Shown piece by piece: positions 1 through 7,037 of a stretch of 11,135 nucleotides of DNA. The translations under genes and the position numbers were made by a program. The DNA lies in NCBI GenBank assembly GCA_001687465.1, contig LVLI01001757.1, positions 1-11,135 on the forward strand. Reading direction: 5' to 3'. Origin of the DNA: Halocafeteria seosinensis (lineage: Eukaryota; Sar; Bigyra; Bicosoecida). Numbering within the stretch: position 1 is the first letter of the stretch; each line of letters opens with the position of its first letter. The notes under the pieces are model-generated. The model did not search any database, was not told the DNA's origin, and saw only the letters and a program-made list of their open reading frames with translations.

Positions 1-296
1 GGGGACTCAGGGACACCGCGCTCTACCTGCCTTAGGACAAAGGAAATGGCCCTAAACCCTTCCAGAGATCTCTCTATGGTAATAAAAAATACTCACTATA
101 AGTATAAGGCAATAGCATACCATATACGAGGCATTAATTGGTGACCAAACAACCCCCGATGATTATTAATTGCTATAAGCTCGTCATCGGGAGCATTGCG
201 GCATTTTGGGCTCGTCATTGAGTCATCGGGCCAACTTTTGATTGTCATTTCATTGGGGATTGTGTACCCCTTGTGAATCTCCCGACATTTTGGACA

Positions 297-968
297 GATA
301 CACAGGGATTCAACGAAAACCTATTTCGTGAGCAGATTCGTATCTCGCTCAGATTCCTTGACAGTGTAGTGGATCTATTGGACATCCCAGATAAAACGAT
401 GATAGCAGTATCTCGTAGTGTACGACGTGTAGGACTTGGGGTTACAGGTTAGGTGTATGGGTTTTGCAGATCTGCTTAAAGATGTTGGTGTAGACTATTC
501 AAGTGACGAAGCCATCAAATGGGCTCATCGCATAGGCCAAATCCTGGAAGATGAAGCTGAAGCCTCGACGAGAAGACTGGGTACCAAACGAGGGGGTTTC
601 AAACTTCCTAATTCTCACCACGAATCTCCTCGGAGGAATTTAACTACAACCTGCATCGCACCTACTGGAGGAATATGCCTTCTGACTGGCAATCGTGTTT
701 CTCTGTAGAGCCATTCCAAGAGGAAAGCTTGGAAATTTCCCCGATGCAGCACGTTGCAGTCCAAGCCACTTGGCAGCAACATGTTGAGAATTGCATTAGT
801 AAAACTATTGGGTTCAGCAAGGATTCGACGATAACGAACATCGCCGATGCATTAAAGTTCTGTTATACCCAGAAATGCAAAGGGATAACAGCGTTTCGAG
901 ATGGCTCGCGCAAGGAAGGAAACCCTATCTCCTACTGTTCGGAAATGTGCGAAATTCGCAGGATATAA
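297..968 (+). pseudogene. Class II (B12-dependent) ribonucleotide reductase remnant
   Basis: Three reading frames in succession match the C-terminal half of adenosylcobalamin-dependent ribonucleotide reductase, which reduces ribonucleotides to deoxyribonucleotides. Frame one (about 297-449) reads FREQIRISLRFLDSVVD and then RRVGLGV, and meets a TAG at 450-452. Frame two resumes with MGFADLLKDVGV at 457 and runs through RRNLTTTCIAPTGGI, the family's RRNATTTxIAPTGTI motif, to a TAG at 706-708. Frame three then gives VEPFQ, LEISPMQHVAVQATWQQHV and CKGITAFRDGSRKEGN, matching the conserved segment that ends in GCKGITxxRDGSR. About 13 extra bases (444-456) separate GLGV from MGF. A large block normally present between the EP and EISP motifs is missing. 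The N-terminal half with the catalytic cysteine region is absent, and the end at 966-968 is degenerate. The TTTxIAPTGTI and GCKGITxxRDGSR motifs favour class II over the class I large subunit. Seen directly: motifs and frame breaks. Inferred: loss of function. Confidence 0.82.
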
Positions 969-1593
969 GTGAAAAACCAAACTATAGTCCCTCTTAAACA
1001 AAACGCTTCACCGAAGTATTTTCAGCAAAATAAATGAACTCCCTGGCAGACTTCGTTTCTGACAAGTGCTGCTGCTCCAAGTCATGCCAGACTCAATGTC
1101 ATCCTCGGACAAGGTCGATAGTATGGCTGCAAGTTACTACCCACACTCACGGTACAATTCAGGAGTAATTGTTCGCTCGATTGGCAATGAATTTGCAATG
1201 AACAGGGGCATGCCAGAGTGGATCTCTTAGGGGACACGAGTTGTGGACGTTGACCGGGTCGACGAAGACTCTCGAACGAACGAGTGTAGGTCGAAACTCC
1301 ACGTAATCAACTCCTGTATCCTCCTCAAAACTACTTAACCGATACAGAAGAATATATATTCAACACTTGAGCCGAGCGACTCTACCCTTCCAGTTGGGGG
1401 AAGAACTACATGTATGGCGGAGACTCTGGGGGGTCTCGTCCGTGCGAACCACTCGAAGCCGGTGCTGATGATGTCACCATCCTCGACCTATTCGGTTGTT
1501 CTCACAGGATTGCCTTGTGGTTAACCTATCCCATCAATCAAGGTATCTCATTGGGTCACCAGTTCTAGTATATGTTACGTTTGCTGGCCCTAA
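969..1593. other. Unassigned spacer, possibly decayed coding DNA
   Basis: No convincing gene was found on either strand. A short plus-strand frame starts with ATG at 1084 and stops at 1228; its translation begins MPDSMSSSDKV. It follows the reductase remnant and could be further decayed tail of that gene, but no family motif is visible, so I do not claim it. An AT-rich run (tatatatt) lies near 1351. The segment ends where the minus-strand nuclease-domain gene terminates. Confidence 0.5.
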
Positions 1594-2591
1594 CTACTCC
1601 GCTTCCAGTGCCTCCACAAATTTTGATCTAATTGTGGCGTACTGTACGTTCACATCCACTTGTCCCTGACCTCCCCAAAGTGTATTGAGACGGGGGCGAG
1701 ACCTTTTACCCAATCCGCCGTCAAACGTTACCGCGGGGCTTCCATGGCCCTCCGGCTCAACGCAAACCACCACGTATCCCGAAACTCTAAGTCCCTCCAC
1801 TTGCTCCATTGTTTGAATAGCATCTTCCAAATGCTCAGTTTTCCCACCGTGCGTTTCTCCAAGTGTAACCTGCAAAAATATCACTCTCATATCGCCATCT
1901 GTCTCAGTGCGTTCTAACAATACAAGGTCGAAGGTGCCTTGGTTCCATTTAGAGGGCACCCATAGCACGTTTGTATCCTCCAACGGTAGAACTGCGACAA
2001 GATCTTGTATCGTGCCGCTAACGATACGGAGCGACATCCATGTCTTCAGTCCTGGAGAAATGCGAATCTGTGGGGATAAATTGGCTGTAGGCAAAAACTC
2101 TAAAGAGAGCTCCTCCTTCTTTTTCGCCGACCCAATCACCTCGTGTTCAAACACCCAGCCATTGAACGTCGGGTTGTTCATGCTACGGGCCGTTAGTGCC
2201 AGTTGTTGCATAAGTTGCCCGGCATCTCGCCTAATCAACTTCTGCAATACTTCATCACTGACGAAATTGTACCCGATGGGTCGGCCGGTACTCCGATTGG
2301 CTAGTGCCGAGTCCGGATGTAGCTCTGCTTTAAGCAAATGCGTGACAGCTGTACTTGTATTCGGACCCATGTTCAAGCCCAAAAGCTTGGGGTAGTCATC
2401 AACTTTGTAAAGATACCTGTCAATATCTTCAGTCACTTCTTATCCGGGAGCTCTTCTTGGTTTGTGCTCGAGGAAGAGGAGCCCTTTGGCTTCTTTGAGG
2501 GTGGCTGAGCACCACCAGCAGCAGGGGGAGCAGGCCTCTTACTCGGACTCTCGCTATTCTCCTGGGTAGCTGATTCCCCTCTCTCCGCCAT
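1594..2591 (-). CDS. Crinkler/RHS-type nuclease-domain protein, head in another frame
   Basis: The main frame (2436 to 1594, 280 codons from a GTG, stop included after EALEAE) carries what looks like the restriction-endonuclease-fold domain of Crinkler (CRN) and RHS-type eukaryotic effectors. Visible motifs are GWVFEHE (residues 93-99), KWNQGTFDLVLL (163-174, acidic Asp170) and VIFLQVTLGETHGGK (185-199). The E, D, QxT and H/K spacing resembles that family. No P-loop NTPase module is present, so this would be a short form. A TAA at 2442-2440 precedes the GTG. Upstream in another frame, an ATG at 2591 opens 52 codons rich in Ser, Pro and Lys, with KRP and SKKPKG patches like a nuclear localisation signal, ending in TGA at 2436-2434. 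Either an indel separates head and body, or an intron (GT at 2542, AG ending at 2427, 116 bases) joins them in frame and removes the basic part. Relatives are nuclear effectors or intracellular conflict proteins; the substrate here is unknown. It could equally be a young pseudogene. Confidence 0.65.
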
Positions 2592-2620
2592 TCTTTTGTG
2601 TATAAAAGTTCAAAAGAAAA

Positions 2621-2646
2621 GGAAAAAGTACGAGGAAAAAGTACGA
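2621..2646. repeat. 13-bp tandem direct repeat upstream of the nuclease-domain gene
   Basis: GGAAAAAGTACGA occurs twice head to tail (2621-2633 and 2634-2646) with no mismatch. It lies 30-55 bases upstream of the ATG at 2591 on the minus strand, so it could be in that gene's promoter or 5' leader. On the coding strand the block reads as pyrimidine-rich. A regulatory role is not shown. Confidence 0.7.
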
Positions 2647-3630
2647 AAGGGAATTGAGAAGACGTCCCTCGTAGTACTAGATACGTGCTTACAAGGTATA
2701 AAACTGGAATAATGTACAACAGCAGAAAGAACAAAAATGACACACTGTTTTGCTTTTACACTCTACGATCGAAGTGCCCACAAACAATGCCAGTAGACGT
2801 CAGAAACTCGAAAGGAAGCGAAATGAAACCAGTCAATAGCCCATGGTCCCTGGCCCCCGTCACCCTTGCATACCTTTTTTGTCGTTTTTCGGTGGACCTT
2901 GAACTTCGGCCCGACCAGGGGGTGTGGGCCGGGCTCCGGTCCGGAGGCTCGAGGGTCTTCGGGCTGCGGGCTGCTTCGGGCGGAGTCAACCCAGATGTGA
3001 TCCATCTATTACAGTTGTATTGGCTCTATATGTGATTCCACAACTGTATTCCCAGAAAAATTGGATTCGTTGGAACCCATTCACACCAAAAGCACGGGAG
3101 AATGGGGAGTGATAGCTGCAATTGGCTTAATTTAAGCGACCATGCTTAGCTAGGCCGCCTTGAGCCACTTGGTGAACGCCGATGGGCGCTTCGGACCCCT
3201 CTGCAAACGCCCCTATTTGCCTCAGTGAAGATGACATGGAGAACAACCCGGAGAGAAGGATCAATTTCCTTCAGCGATAGAAATAGAGTAAGTCACTAAC
3301 ACTAGAATGAGGAATGAATACGTCAAATCATGCTAGAAGTACCTTTGTGAAGTTGGAAGAAAAAGCTTGTGAAGTTCGGCGCCCGTTCCGTCGCCCGCCA
3401 CCCGGAGCGAAAAGCCATGCTCGCCCGACACCCCGCGGGCCGTGCTGCGCCACAGCCCTGACTAGGCTAGTTGGGATCGGTCCCCAATCCCCTGTTCATC
3501 CCCACCCTTGAAGTCCAGCTCGGGATCTTTTGGGGAAGGTGTACTGTATAGCAAATACATATATAATTGATATTGTAACGATCACACATATGCTCTAGTT
3601 AGCACTCCACACTCTCTCCAGAGAGAAAAG
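2647..3630. other. Intergenic stretch with two GC-rich patches, no gene recognised
   Basis: Short open frames occur on both strands but none shows a recognisable domain or a consistent coding pattern. Two patches are clearly richer in G and C than the AT-rich surroundings. One is at about 2905-2990 and contains the perfect hairpin CTCCGGTCCGGAG (2934-2946). The other is at about 3375-3530. An AT-rich stretch follows from about 3538. The GC-rich patches may be remnants of inserted DNA, but I cannot assign a source. Confidence 0.5.
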
Positions 3631-3843
3631 GATGAGGAAAATGGGGCATTTGCGATACATCCGAATATAATAGGGGATTATCCTCTAAATTTTATAGCAG
3701 GGGGTAAAACCCTAAATCCACAGGGAACCTACTACCTTTAGGTAGTAGTCCTATACATCTAGGGCTTAATCCTCTATAATAAGACTTAGGGGTTTATCCT
3801 CAATCATGCAGGGACGTATCCCACATAACCCATTTTCCTCGTC
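3631..3843. repeat. Imperfect foldback element (MITE-like), ~213 bp
   Basis: The left arm (3631 to about 3738) and right arm (about 3739 to 3843) are imperfect reverse complements along the whole length. The outer ends GATGAGGAAAATGGG (3631) and CCCATTTTCCTCGTC (3829-3843) pair with one mismatch. The centre, CTACTACCTTTAGGTAGTAG (3729-3748), is a near-perfect palindrome. Between them, blocks such as GATACaTCC, GGGGATtAtCC and CCCTAaATcc on the left have counterparts in the reverse complement of the right arm. There is no coding capacity. This is the architecture of a foldback or miniature inverted-repeat element. No clear target-site duplication is visible at the edges. Confidence 0.8.
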
Positions 3844-3855
3844 GTTGTGAAAATT

Positions 3856-3903
3856 TATCACCCACCAACGTGAAATCAATTGATTTCACGTTGGCGGGTG
3901 ATA
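3856..3903. repeat. 48-bp near-perfect palindrome
   Basis: The two 24-base arms meet at CAA|TTG (3879/3880), with a single mismatch (an A opposite a C, at 3864 and 3895) and no loop. It sits 12 bases after the foldback element and 36 bases before the transposon inverted repeat. Its right arm contains GCGGGTGATAG (3894-3904). The reverse complement of that, with one difference, occurs just outside the other transposon end (5898-5908). The palindrome may therefore be part of the true transposon end rather than a separate element. Confidence 0.85.
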
Positions 3904-3939
3904 GGGCATTTTAACCAGTACATAATAATTTATGCCGGA

Positions 3940-3971
3940 TTTTACCGTTGTGCATTTGAATATGGAATATA
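3940..3971 (+). repeat. Left terminal inverted repeat of the transposon
   Basis: It pairs with 5846-5877 at 31 of 32 bases; the only difference is T at 3956 against the complement of G at 5861. The inner part, GTGCATTTGAATATGGAATA, resembles the subterminal direct repeats further inside, which suggests a transposase-binding site. Confidence 0.92.
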
Positions 3972-4000
3972 GTTTTTTTTGTTGAAGTTGAGGCCAGCTT

Positions 4001-4066
4001 GTGCAAATGAAAATGGAGTGGACCGCTATTTACCCCATTAAACGGATTGTAGCAGTGTGCAAATGC
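4001..4066 (+). repeat. Left subterminal repeats of the terminal motif
   Basis: GTGCAAATGAAAATGGAGTG (4001-4020) resembles the inner part of the left inverted repeat and lies in the same orientation. A shorter copy, GTGCAAATGC, is at 4057-4066. Repeated subterminal motifs of this kind are commonly transposase-binding sites in cut-and-paste elements. Confidence 0.6.
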
Positions 4067-4143
4067 GTTGTATGTTATTGTATATGTATATCAAGATGTA
4101 TTGATGCATTGGGGGTAGATGATACGTCGGCGTTCATGATAAA

Positions 4144-5473
4144 TCAGGAGCTACTAACCTTGGACTCTGCCAGCCGGGCCTTTTCGTAGGCGAAAATTGG
4201 GTCACCAAGGTCTTCTCGTAGTCTCCAGCATGGTTCTACAGTATTGTAGCGATGCGAATATCCCACCCATTTCACTAGCATCTCGTCCGTGTCTGATATA
4301 TATTCGAGGAAGCACTCTATGAATCCTGTGGGCTCGCCATTCTCGTCAGCCTCCTCGTCCGACGCCGCGCTTGCAGCATCACTTTCGACCGTGACGAAGT
4401 CGTTTAAGTTATCAGCGTCATCCTTAGGGGCATCGTCGGCATCACCGACTTCATTTTCGTCGCTCAGATTGTCATGCTGATCTATGAACGCGTTGAGCTT
4501 GTGGATTAGTGCCTTTTTCTCCGGTGGAGTTGTTGGGATGCCACGAGCCCGGCACATTTGCTGGGACTGCGACACTTTGATGCTCCAAATGGAAGCCGTG
4601 GAGCTTATCCCTCGGACCCACCTGAGAGATGACAATCGAGCCAGCTTCCGAAATTACAGGACAGTAGATAAGTGTCCGCTTATCGTTCGACCCGAGGATG
4701 CGGACCTCCTTCACATCAGGAAGCTCGTAAGTTGTGTCACCAGTCATGACCAACTGAACGCAGGTCTCGTCCAAATTGAATACGAGCTCTGGAGGCGTAT
4801 GATGTTGCTGTATCTTATCTAACGTTTTGGCAACAAACGTTTGACCCATGTCTTTTGCCTTGTACGGTGGAGGCTCGGATCTGGTGGTCTTCCGGCGACA
4901 GTGGCCCAGTGTTCTGTACAGGTAGTTTTTCAAAGTGTTATACGCGCAATTTTCGACGTCGTGTACGAGTTTTCTATCAATTTCGTACTGAGAATCCAGG
5001 TATGCTGCTTTGTTTAGCAGAATTTCGTAAAATTGTCCGACCTCAAGCTTGAGTGAGTTCCCTCGGTACTGGCGCACGTGCTTGTAGGCTTCTGTGAGAA
5101 GGCTGTCAGGGAAGAAGCGCTTAGTGCCCCTATTCGTACGCTTGAAGCAACATTCATAAATTTCTCGGTCCTGCGATAAAGTTATTGTTTTTCCTGTTTG
5201 CTTGATTCCTCGGCGTTGTAGCTCGCTGGAGATTTTGTGTCTCCAATTCCAGGCCACTTCGTCTGTAAAACGCGGAGCGGCATATGCCCGGACTGTTTTC
5301 TCCCTTTCTAACAGACTGTTCACGAGGTCATTCGCCGAAGTACCCAATCCTATAAGTACCCAATGCTTTATAATTCTTGCATTATCCTCCATTTCCGCCA
5401 AACGCCGATGAGTGATCCGTGGACGCCGCTTTGGTTTCTGTCGTTGACTCTGTGAGGGCCGAGGCGCGCTCAA
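4144..5473 (-). pseudogene. Pogo-type DDE transposase with C-terminal chromodomain, core deleted
   Basis: The 5' part (5473 to about 4560) has a basic head, KPKRRPRI (residues 13-20), a helical DNA-binding region, and VFNLDETCVQLV (231-242). Asp235 there matches the first catalytic Asp of the DDE_1/pogo family. It is followed by the strand-like segment LIYCPVISEAGSIVISQVG (268-286). The frame then drifts and stops at 4472. The 3' part, in another frame (sensible from about 4560 to 4144), has RGIPTTPPEKKALIHKL, which resembles a SAP-type helix-loop-helix. It then has an Asp/Glu-rich linker and a chromodomain. The block that should hold the second and third catalytic acids is absent and the two parts are out of frame, consistent with one internal deletion. 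The first in-frame ATG is at 5392, but the basic sequence upstream looks coding; an in-frame TGA at 5479-5477 limits extension, so the true start may be in an upstream exon. Confidence 0.82.
4171..4326 (-). other. Chromodomain at the transposase C terminus
   Basis: The encoded segment contains FIECFLEYISDTDEMLVKWV and then GYSHRYNTVEP, which matches the chromodomain pattern YxVExIL...YLVKWKGY...NTWEP. The three aromatic-cage positions appear kept as Phe, Trp (VKW) and Tyr (GY). The Trp of NTWEP is Val here. Chromodomains bind methylated histone tails, and at integrase C termini they steer insertion towards heterochromatin. An acidic linker precedes the domain. Confidence 0.87.
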
Positions 5474-5845
5474 ACTTCAACCTAGAGACTCACTGAAAGT
5501 ACTGTAACCGGTTTGTACATGCACATACACGCTTTGTTGGTAGGGATGAGACCAAATATACAAAGAAAATCTGCAAAATATACATGTATATCTTTCTTTC
5601 CGCGCTTCTGGCCGACAAGGGCCCCGTAAAGCGAGGTAGACGTTGTGCAAATGAAAAAGGAATGGCTTCACAGTGGTGGGTGTGCCTCAAACGCGGCGTT
5701 GACGCAGGCGAATTCGAGGGGAGATACTGTTTTCCCGGAAATCCCACTCCCCCCGCGATTCTCCCTAATTTTCTGCACCTCGTGGTTTTTTTCGTTTTGA
5801 GCAACGCCCACCATACGTAATTGCAAATGAAAAAGGAATGAGGGG
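5474..5845. other. Transposon right non-coding region
   Basis: This stretch lies between the transposase start and the right inverted repeat. Open frames on both strands show no recognisable domain. It presumably contains the transposase promoter, reading leftward. It holds two direct subterminal repeats, listed separately. Confidence 0.6.
5645..5840 (+). repeat. Right subterminal direct repeats
   Basis: TGCAAATGAAAAAGGAATG occurs at 5646-5664 and, with one 5' difference, at 5822-5840. The core GCAAATGAAAAAGGAATG is identical in both. The motif resembles the left subterminal copy at 4001 and the inner part of the inverted repeats, and lies in the same orientation as the left inverted repeat. 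It is a candidate transposase-binding site. Confidence 0.72.
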
Positions 5846-5877
5846 TATATTCCATATTCAGATGCACAACGGTAAAA
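5846..5877 (-). repeat. Right terminal inverted repeat of the transposon
   Basis: It is the reverse complement of 3940-3971 with one mismatch. The outer flank is AT-rich and not identical to the left flank, so the exact element end is uncertain. Confidence 0.92.
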
Positions 5878-5942
5878 CTTCTATTTTTTTATATTTTCTA
5901 TCACTCGCGAAAATTTTTATTAAATTTAATTAATTTTCTAGG

Positions 5943-6149
5943 TTAGGTATTCTCCACTTGGCCGTCGAGGGCGCCCACGTTGACCTGGCAGATACGATTT
6001 GCGCCAGATCGCCCGATCCTACTCTCAAAGATGGGACTGGTCGATCTGTATCCTCTTTTCTGCAGACCTGTGGAGAAACTACGGAACTGTATCAACGGAT
6101 ATACGTGGAATATCGACGACAAATCTTTGTCCACGAAACGGAGTCATGA
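5943..6149 (+). pseudogene. Ankyrin-repeat gene fragment
   Basis: The frame from 5943 reads LGILHLAVEGAHVDLADTIC and then ARSPDPTLKDGTGRS, matching one 33-residue ankyrin repeat (TPLHLAxxxGHxxxVxxLLxxGADPNxxDxxGxT). After about residue 36 the translation no longer resembles ankyrin, and it stops at 6147-6149. The sequence before it (5910-5939) is AT-rich and ends TTTTCTAG, which looks like a splice acceptor, so this could be an exon remnant whose upstream part is gone. No matching ankyrin sequence is visible on the other side of the transposon. The frame has no ATG at its start. Ankyrin repeats mediate protein-protein contacts; nothing more specific can be said. Confidence 0.6.
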
Positions 6150-6190
6150 GCCTTTGGTTGGATCTCTGTTGACCGGAATAACGAAGGCGA

Positions 6191-6199
6191 TATAAATAG
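6191..6199 (+). promoter_or_regulatory. TATA-box-like sequence
   Basis: TATAAATAG matches the eukaryotic TATA consensus well. No supported gene begins within the following few hundred bases, so it may be a relic or chance. Confidence 0.22.
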
Positions 6200-6863
6200 G
6201 TACCACCAAGGAAAAACAACTTGCACTAGTCGAACGGATTTACAGGTTCTGCGCGTTTTGAAGTTGCACGGTTTGCCACTCATTGTCGCCCCAGACATAC
6301 ATGTATATCTTTTAAAGCAACCTGCAGTTCCTCTGATGGACATCACTTACCTATCCCTGCAAGGATGCTGTCCCTTCCCTTCGACTATAGTAGTTGTTGG
6401 CCTTCTGAACATACTTCAGTAGTTATACATGTGGACACAGGAAACTGGTGCTCAGCATCCAGTACAATTGTATCTGCAGAAACTCCTTCTTCTAACTCAA
6501 TCTGTGGAAGTGAGCTCCAGCAGTAACACTTGCAGCGGACTTGGTTTGACGATAATTCCACCCTGTTGTAAAGTCAATAGTGAATAGTCATGACTCACGA
6601 GCGAAGTCACGATGCATTCTCGTGTTCCAGTTGTACGGTACCTTTCGTCCCCGGATCGCAATGTGCCTCCCACAACACACGATGACCATGACCATACATT
6701 TCGGGTGGACTGTGGACATACCAACACAACCATACCATCAATAACTACAATACAATGTAGTAGGTTGAAGCAGCAGTGGTTCTGAACTTCACACCAAGAT
6801 TGGGATTTATTTGGTTCACCAAAAGAAAGACAGTCTGCCTTGTTACATGTATACTATACTGTA

Positions 6864-6914
6864 TGCATCATGCATCATGCATAGGGGTTGTTTGCCTGCT
6901 TGCTTGCTTGCTTG
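6864..6914. repeat. Short tandem repeats (7-bp and 4-bp units)
   Basis: TGCATCA is repeated 2.7 times (6864-6882). After 14 bases comes a TGCT tetranucleotide run of about 4.5 units (6897-6914). Such microsatellites vary in length between strains. Confidence 0.85.
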
Positions 6915-6951
6915 TTCGGTAAAGCCACTCATCCATACACTACACTACCGA

Positions 6952-7005
6952 TACACTATTACAGGGTGTGCTATACTATACAACAAAGTATACGGTAATA
7001 GTGTA
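6952..7005. repeat. Inverted repeat just upstream of the LRR gene
   Basis: TACACTATTAC (6952-6962) and GTAATAGTGTA (6995-7005) are perfect 11-base reverse complements separated by 32 bases, which include tatactatac and gtatac. The second arm ends 32 bases before the ATG. It could be an operator, an RNA stem in the 5' leader, or a relic. Confidence 0.7.
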
Positions 7006-7037
7006 CTGTACAGTCTACTGTACCTATCTTAATAAGT

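Larger units (their letters stand above)
3940..5877 (-). mobile_element. Pogo-like DNA transposon, internally deleted
   Basis: A 32-bp terminal inverted repeat (3940-3971 and 5846-5877, beginning TTTTACCGTTGTGCAT) has one mismatch between copies and encloses a minus-strand transposase gene. The true ends may lie further out, because GCGGGTGATAG at 3894-3904 is matched in inverted orientation at 5898-5908 (10 of 11 bases). An 8-base direct repeat GAAAATTT flanks that wider region (3849-3856 and 5909-5916). It could be a target duplication, but an AT-rich 8-mer can occur by chance, and pogo elements normally duplicate TA. Subterminal copies of the repeat motif lie inside both ends. The transposase lacks the central catalytic block, so this copy should not move unless helped in trans. 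Confidence 0.85.
6150..7037. other. Intergenic region upstream of the LRR gene
   Basis: Nearly 900 bases without a supported gene. Short frames on both strands (for example minus 6733-6497) show no domain. A sequence like a TATA box, TATAAATAG, is at 6191-6199, but no convincing gene follows it. Small tandem repeats and an inverted repeat lie close to the LRR start and are listed separately. The final 100 bases should contain the LRR gene's promoter and leader; an in-frame TAG at 6999-7001 bounds its start. Confidence 0.55.

Noticed and set aside
1660-2395. Plus-strand open frames at 1660-1917 and 1907-2395
   Set aside because: They lie antisense to the nuclease-domain gene and show no domain of their own.
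2601-2607. TATAAAA as a plus-strand TATA box
   Set aside because: No plus-strand gene follows, and on the minus strand it lies only about 10 bases before the ATG, too close to act as a TATA box.
3314-3511. 65-residue Pro/Arg-rich open frame in the GC-rich patch
   Set aside because: The composition follows from local GC content; no domain and no supporting context.
5477-5867. Minus-strand frames upstream of the transposase as an extra exon
   Set aside because: No domain resemblance, and an in-frame TGA separates them from the transposase frame; they overlap the subterminal repeats.
6497-6733. 78-residue minus-strand open frame
   Set aside because: No recognisable motif and no sensible promoter or splice context.
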